Translations under genes and position numbers: made by a program
Source of the DNA: an uncultured Ignavibacteria bacterium
GTDB lineage: Bacteria > Bacteroidota > Ignavibacteria > Ignavibacteriales > Melioribacteraceae
Assembly: GCA_937930275.1 (NCBI GenBank)
Contig: CALGLM010000225.1
Location: 1-9,555, forward strand
Length of the DNA: 9,555 bases
Direction of reading: 5' to 3'
The notes under the pieces: generated by a model
Database searches by the model: none
Seen by the model: the letters and a program-made list of their open reading frames with translations, nothing else
What the model was told of the DNA's origin: nothing
In this document: positions 6,575 through 9,555 of the stretch, one piece after another
How the letters are laid out: each line of letters opens with the position of its first letter
Position numbering within the stretch: position 1 is the stretch's first letter

Positions 6575-7339
6575 ATGTACAAAACAGGCAGCCTTACTCT
6601 TTTAATATTACTTTTTGCGGTTCAACTATTTGCACAAAGCGTTGATGATTTGATAAAAAAAAGTGAAGAGTTATACGATAAATTTGACAACAACGGAGTA
6701 CTAAAAGTACTTGAACAAGCTGATAAACAAAGCCCCGATAATTGGGAAGTGTTATGGCGTTTAAGCCGCACGTGCGTTGATATTGCAGAGCATATGTCAA
6801 GCGATAAAGAAGACGAGCAGCTTAAACTTTACGAAAAAGGATTAGAATATGCCAACAGATCAATAAAACTTGCACCGGATAAATCAGTTACTTATTTACG
6901 CCGTGCAATTGTTAACGGACGAATTGCATTATTTAAAGGAGTTTTTTCGGTCGGTAAAGTTGTAGAATCGGTTAAAGATGATGCCGAAAAATCGATAAAA
7001 CTCGGAAACGGAGGAAACGAAATTCAAGCTACCGCCCATTATGTTTTAGCAAGAACTCACGCTAAACTTATGCAAAAAAGTTGGGTTGCCCGCAAAGTAG
7101 CCGGATTAAGTTGGGCTGATTATGATGTTGCCATTAATAACTTTAAAAAAGCTATAAGTTTACGCCCTAACTACGTAATGTTTTATGTCGATTACGCAAT
7201 TGCCCTAATAGATGATGATAATTATTCCGAAGCAAAAGAACAATTAAATAAAGCCTTAAATTCTCCTATTCAAGATGAAGACGATAAAACAAGAAAAGAA
7301 GAAGCTAAAAAATTACTAAACGAAATAAAGAATAAATAA
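6575..7339 (+). CDS. Exported TPR protein of the RMDN (regulator of microtubule dynamics) type
   Basis: 254-residue protein with a Sec signal peptide: MYK, a hydrophobic core (SLTLLILLFAVQ) and a probable cut after A20 (LFA|QS), so periplasmic or surface-exposed. The rest is all-helical, with TPR-like repeats: LEQADKQSPDNWEVLWRLSR (46-65), GLEYANRSIKLAPDKSVTYLRR (89-110), and YDVAINNFKKAISLRPNYVMFYVDYAIAL (about 183-211), plus a closing helix pair. The segment HYVLARTHAKLMQKSWVARKVA (155-176), followed by AINNFKKAISLRP, recalls the LGrw...W..RkvA...AL..F.kAe.l.P pattern of eukaryotic RMDN1-3/PTPIP51, which share this TPR fold. Bacterial members have no defined function; protein scaffolding is a guess. 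It is followed after a single base by the sirtuin ATG. Confidence 0.75.
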   Translation: MYKTGSLTLLILLFAVQLFAQSVDDLIKKSEELYDKFDNNGVLKVLEQADKQSPDNWEVLWRLSRTCVDIAEHMSSDKEDEQLKLYEKGLEYANRSIKLAPDKSVTYLRRAIVNGRIALFKGVFSVGKVVESVKDDAEKSIKLGNGGNEIQATAHYVLARTHAKLMQKSWVARKVAGLSWADYDVAINNFKKAISLRPNYVMFYVDYAIALIDDDNYSEAKEQLNKALNSPIQDEDDKTRKEEAKKLLNEIKNK

Positions 7340-7340
7340 A

Positions 7341-8087
7341 ATGCAAATTAGCGATAGTTTAATTACTAAAATTAACAACGCAAAAGATATTTTATTTTTT
7401 ACCGGTGCGGGAATATCTGCTGAAAGCGGTATTCCCACATTTAGGGGAAAAGACGGTATTTGGAATAAGCTTAAACCGGAAGAACTTGCTAATTTTAATG
7501 CTTTTCTAAAAAATCCGGATATGGTTTGGGAGTGGTATCAATACCGCAGGCAGATTGTTGAAGAAAAATCACCCAATCCCGGGCACATGACAATAGTTGA
7601 ATTTGAAAAATATTTTAACAGTGTTGCTGTGGTTACGCAAAATGTCGATAGCTTACACAATAGGGCTGGCAGCAAAAAAGTGTTGGAATTACACGGTAAC
7701 ATTGAAAAAAATTATTGTATAAAATGTAAATCAAGATATGATAATTTAATTATTTCGGAAAATAAAACTGCTCCGAAGTGTAAAAAATGCGGCGGACTTG
7801 TTAGACCGGACGTAGTTTGGTTTGGCGAAATGTTACCTCAAGACGTATTTAACGAAGCAGAAAAATTAGCAATGCGCAGTGATATTTGTTTTGTTATCGG
7901 CACATCTGCAGTAGTATATCCGGCAGCAAATATTCCGTTTGTTGCCAAGCAGTACGGTTCGGTACTTGTAGAAATTAATATTACACAGACGGGATTAACA
8001 AATTTTTGCGATTATTCGATTATGGGTAATAGCGGGGAAGTATTGCCTTTAATTTTAGAAGAGATAAAAAAAATAAAGAATTTTTAA
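7341..8087 (+). CDS. cobB: NAD-dependent protein deacylase, class III (CobB/SIRT5-type) sirtuin
   Basis: Cytoplasmic enzyme that removes acyl groups from lysines using NAD+, giving nicotinamide and O-acyl-ADP-ribose. The 248 residues show the NAD-binding GAGISAESGIPTFRG (22-36), TQNVDSLH (99-106, with Q100, N101 and D103), the catalytic H118 in ELHGN, four zinc cysteines C126/C129/C147/C150 (CIKC and CKKC), and GTSAVVYPAA (187-196). The segment VWEWYQYRR (62-70) places Y66 and R69 where SIRT5 Y102/R105 and E. coli CobB Y92/R95 bind acidic acyl groups, so desuccinylase/demalonylase activity is likely besides deacetylation. The ATG starts one base after the TPR gene stop, so translation is coupled. 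The 3' end interlocks with ccmB on the other strand. It is last in the operon. Confidence 0.93.
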   Translation: MQISDSLITKINNAKDILFFTGAGISAESGIPTFRGKDGIWNKLKPEELANFNAFLKNPDMVWEWYQYRRQIVEEKSPNPGHMTIVEFEKYFNSVAVVTQNVDSLHNRAGSKKVLELHGNIEKNYCIKCKSRYDNLIISENKTAPKCKKCGGLVRPDVVWFGEMLPQDVFNEAEKLAMRSDICFVIGTSAVVYPAANIPFVAKQYGSVLVEINITQTGLTNFCDYSIMGNSGEVLPLILEEIKKIKNF

Positions 8088-8095
8088 TCTTTATT
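8072..8095 (-). terminator. Hairpin over the convergent stop codons of the sirtuin and ccmB genes
   Basis: AATAAAGA (8072-8079) and TCTTTATT (8088-8095) form a perfect 8-bp stem around an 8-base loop that contains both stop codons (8084-8087). On the minus strand it is followed by a T-run (8073-8066), so it looks like a terminator for the ccm transcript placed inside the sirtuin 3' end. The stem has only one G-C pair, so it is weak. Confidence 0.4.
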
Positions 8096-8746
8096 GATAA
8101 ACTCGAACAGTAAATAAGAAGCAGTAAGCATAATTACGTCATAACTTACCAACACCATTAATTCCGCATAACTTTCGTCTATTGATTTCCCATCAATTGA
8201 AAATTTGGTTAACTGCAGCAAAACTAAAATAAGCGGTAGCAGAATGGGAAAAGATAATACGGGATACAAAGTTCCCTTAGTATTGGCTTTGGCTATTATT
8301 GCCGCAATTACTGTTGATGATACGGCAATACCTATATTGCCTATTATAAAAGCCAAAACAAATAATGCCATATTATTAATTATAAACGTGTTAAATAACA
8401 TTGAATATAGTATTGCAATTACGGTATTCATTAAAAAAACGAGCACTAAGTTAAACAACATTTTACCCGTAAAAATTGTATCTGCAGATGCAATTAGCTG
8501 TAATGTTAACATAGTCCCCCGCTCTTCTTCGCTAACAAACGTTCGCGATAAACCGCTCATTGCAGAAAAGAAAATTACAACCCAAAGTAATCCGCCCGTA
8601 AGGTATTCACTCATTTTTTCTTGTCCTACAGAAAAAAGAATTACACTGATTGTAACCAATATAAACATTGCCAATGCATTAATTGCGTATCGCGTTCTTA
8701 ATTCCGATTGCCAATCTTTTTTAAACAAATAAAAACTTTTAATCAT
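8084..8746 (-). CDS. ccmB: CcmB-type heme exporter permease (cytochrome c maturation)
   Basis: Membrane component of the CcmAB(C) ABC transporter that releases heme from CcmE during system I cytochrome c biogenesis. The 220 residues match the usual CcmB length. The family signature is visible: a helix, then the GGLLWVVIFFSAMSGLSRTF and SEEERGTML segment (residues about 51-80), and the ADTIFTGKMLFNL segment (88-100). Six hydrophobic spans can be drawn (about 23-42, 50-66, 98-120, 125-150, 160-178, 195-213). The ATG at 8746 overlaps the ccmA TGA as ATGA, so translation is coupled. CcmC is not in the window. The residue order fits CcmB clearly better than other ABC-2 permeases. Confidence 0.88.
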   Translation of the reverse strand: MIKSFYLFKKDWQSELRTRYAINALAMFILVTISVILFSVGQEKMSEYLTGGLLWVVIFFSAMSGLSRTFVSEEERGTMLTLQLIASADTIFTGKMLFNLVLVFLMNTVIAILYSMLFNTFIINNMALFVLAFIIGNIGIAVSSTVIAAIIAKANTKGTLYPVLSFPILLPLILVLLQLTKFSIDGKSIDESYAELMVLVSYDVIMLTASYLLFEFINKD

Positions 8747-9381
8747 ATTTTATCTTTATACTTTTCTAATTCAATAATTTGGCTGCAGTAACTTAAATCT
8801 ACTTCTTCGTTTGAAGCAACAATTACAAGTTTATCCTTTCCGTAGTTTTCTATAAAACTATACACTACATCTTTACCCGAATTATCAAGATTACTTGTAG
8901 GTTCGTCTAAAATTAATAAATTCGGCTTATGTATTAATGCAAACGCATATTTTAATCTTTGTTTCATTCCCGATGAATAAGTTTTAACAAGGTCATTTCT
9001 TCTATCATACAAATTAACTTTTTCAAGCAATTCTTTTGCTAAAGATTTATCATATGTTACATTACGTATTTTGCAAAAATAATACAAATTTTCTGTAGCA
9101 GTAAACTCGTCATATAGGACCAAATACGGAGAAACAAACCCAAGACTGTTAAATATTTTTTCGTTTGGCAACACCCCGTTTTCGGAATAATGGTTTATTT
9201 TACCCTTAGTGGGGGAAATTAAGCCGGCTAATATTTTAACAAAAGTTGATTTTCCGGCACCATTCCTTCCCGATATACCTATTACTGTTGGGGAATTTAA
9301 TTTAACCGAAATATTTTTAAAAATTAACCTTCTTCCGAATGTTTTAGTTACATTTTCTAATTCAATTGAATAATTAGTCAT
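8743..9381 (-). CDS. ccmA: CcmA-type ABC transporter ATPase (heme export)
   Basis: ATP-binding partner of CcmB; a cytoplasmic protein acting at the inner membrane. The 212 residues contain Walker A GRNGAGKST (38-46), ABC signature YSSGMKQR (135-142), Walker B LLILDEP (155-161) with catalytic E160, and D-loop SNLD (163-166). Two switches look non-canonical: the Q-loop place reads GFVSPYL (81-87), with S84-P85 instead of Gln, and the H-loop place reads IVASNEE (187-193), with N191 instead of His. Similar departures occur in other Bacteroidota CcmA-like ATPases as far as I recall. No SD precedes the ATG, but the gene starts 8 bp inside the preceding surface-protein gene, and its TGA overlaps the ccmB ATG. 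The symbol rests mainly on the linkage to ccmB. Confidence 0.82.
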   Translation of the reverse strand: MTNYSIELENVTKTFGRRLIFKNISVKLNSPTVIGISGRNGAGKSTFVKILAGLISPTKGKINHYSENGVLPNEKIFNSLGFVSPYLVLYDEFTATENLYYFCKIRNVTYDKSLAKELLEKVNLYDRRNDLVKTYSSGMKQRLKYAFALIHKPNLLILDEPTSNLDNSGKDVVYSFIENYGKDKLVIVASNEEVDLSYCSQIIELEKYKDKI

Positions 9382-9555
9382 TTAATACCGCAAATTTTCC
9401 TTTTAAAATATTTCCCTCACTTTCAGTTACATAAATGTAAACCCCGGAACTTAGCCTGCCATTATTCGTAATTCCGTTAAAATTAATATAAGGATTAGGA
9501 CCGCTTATAAAATTATGTACTCCAGTGTATAAAAGATTCATATTAATATCATAAA
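9374..9555 (-). CDS. C-terminal end of a secreted/surface protein with FlgD-Ig/T9SS-like domain (partial, 5' end outside window)
   Basis: Only the last 59 codons lie in the window, ending in TAA at 9376-9374. They encode the end of a beta-sandwich typical of FlgD-Ig-like or type IX secretion C-terminal domains: a strand like YDINMNLLYTG, then INFNGITNNGRLSSGVYIY with the hallmark G-(x)n-SGVY turn, a strand pair (VTESEGNILKGKFAVL) and the stop. In such proteins this domain directs or ends export and follows large propeller or adhesin regions, which would lie beyond 9555. The gene overlaps the start of ccmA by 8 bp, so they share a transcript. The host protein's function cannot be told. Confidence 0.7.
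   Translation of the reverse strand, partial: YDINMNLLYTGVHNFISGPNPYINFNGITNNGRLSSGVYIYVTESEGNILKGKFAVLND

Noticed and set aside
8205..8732. 175-codon plus-strand frame opposite ccmB
   Set aside because: It is antisense to a clear CcmB and shows no domain of its own; the length comes from the hydrophobic codon bias of the other strand.

Overview
The window is AT-rich (about one third GC by eye) and looks like a chromosomal segment from the Bacteroidota/Ignavibacteriota side of the FCB group. The pointers are a TAnnTTTG-type -7 promoter box, mostly weak or absent Shine-Dalgarno sites, an UpxY/RfaH-like NusG paralogue, a signal peptide ending LFA|QS, and a surface protein ending in a FlgD-Ig/T9SS-type C-terminal domain. 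The exact taxon cannot be fixed from the sequence. No rRNA, tRNA, CRISPR array, insertion sequence or phage gene was found.

Region 1 (1-1592, minus strand): the first two genes of a membrane-bound uptake hydrogenase-type redox module, a Tat-exported four-cluster ferredoxin (HybA-like) followed by its multi-spanning quinone-reactive partner (HybB-like, cut by the window edge). No small-subunit gene lies upstream, so any catalytic subunits must lie beyond position 1 or elsewhere. Region 2 (1713-3088): a class I SAM methyltransferase facing away from hybA, then an oppositely oriented small SpoIIAA/STAS-like protein. A strong hairpin between their 3' ends probably terminates the small gene. Region 3 (3089-3525): a 437-bp gene-free stretch with short repeats and a promoter box just upstream of region 4.

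Region 4 (3526-8087, plus strand): five tightly packed genes that read as one operon. They encode a soluble PAS-hybrid histidine kinase with a C-terminal receiver, an UpxY-like antiterminator, a YhaM-like OB-fold/HD exoribonuclease, an exported TPR protein of the RMDN (regulator of microtubule dynamics) type, and a class III CobB/SIRT5-type sirtuin. Putting a sensor kinase, an elongation-factor paralogue and a 3'-5' exonuclease in one transcript is the most unusual arrangement here, and it may be a signal-responsive RNA-level control unit. That functional link is inference.

Region 5 (8084-9555, minus strand): a surface protein (only its last 59 residues are present), then ccmA and ccmB, the ABC ATPase and permease of cytochrome c maturation. 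Each junction overlaps by a few bases, so they form one transcription unit. It meets the sirtuin gene tail-to-tail with interlocked stop codons inside a small hairpin. HybAB and CcmAB together fit an organism with an anaerobic or microaerobic respiratory chain and c-type cytochromes.
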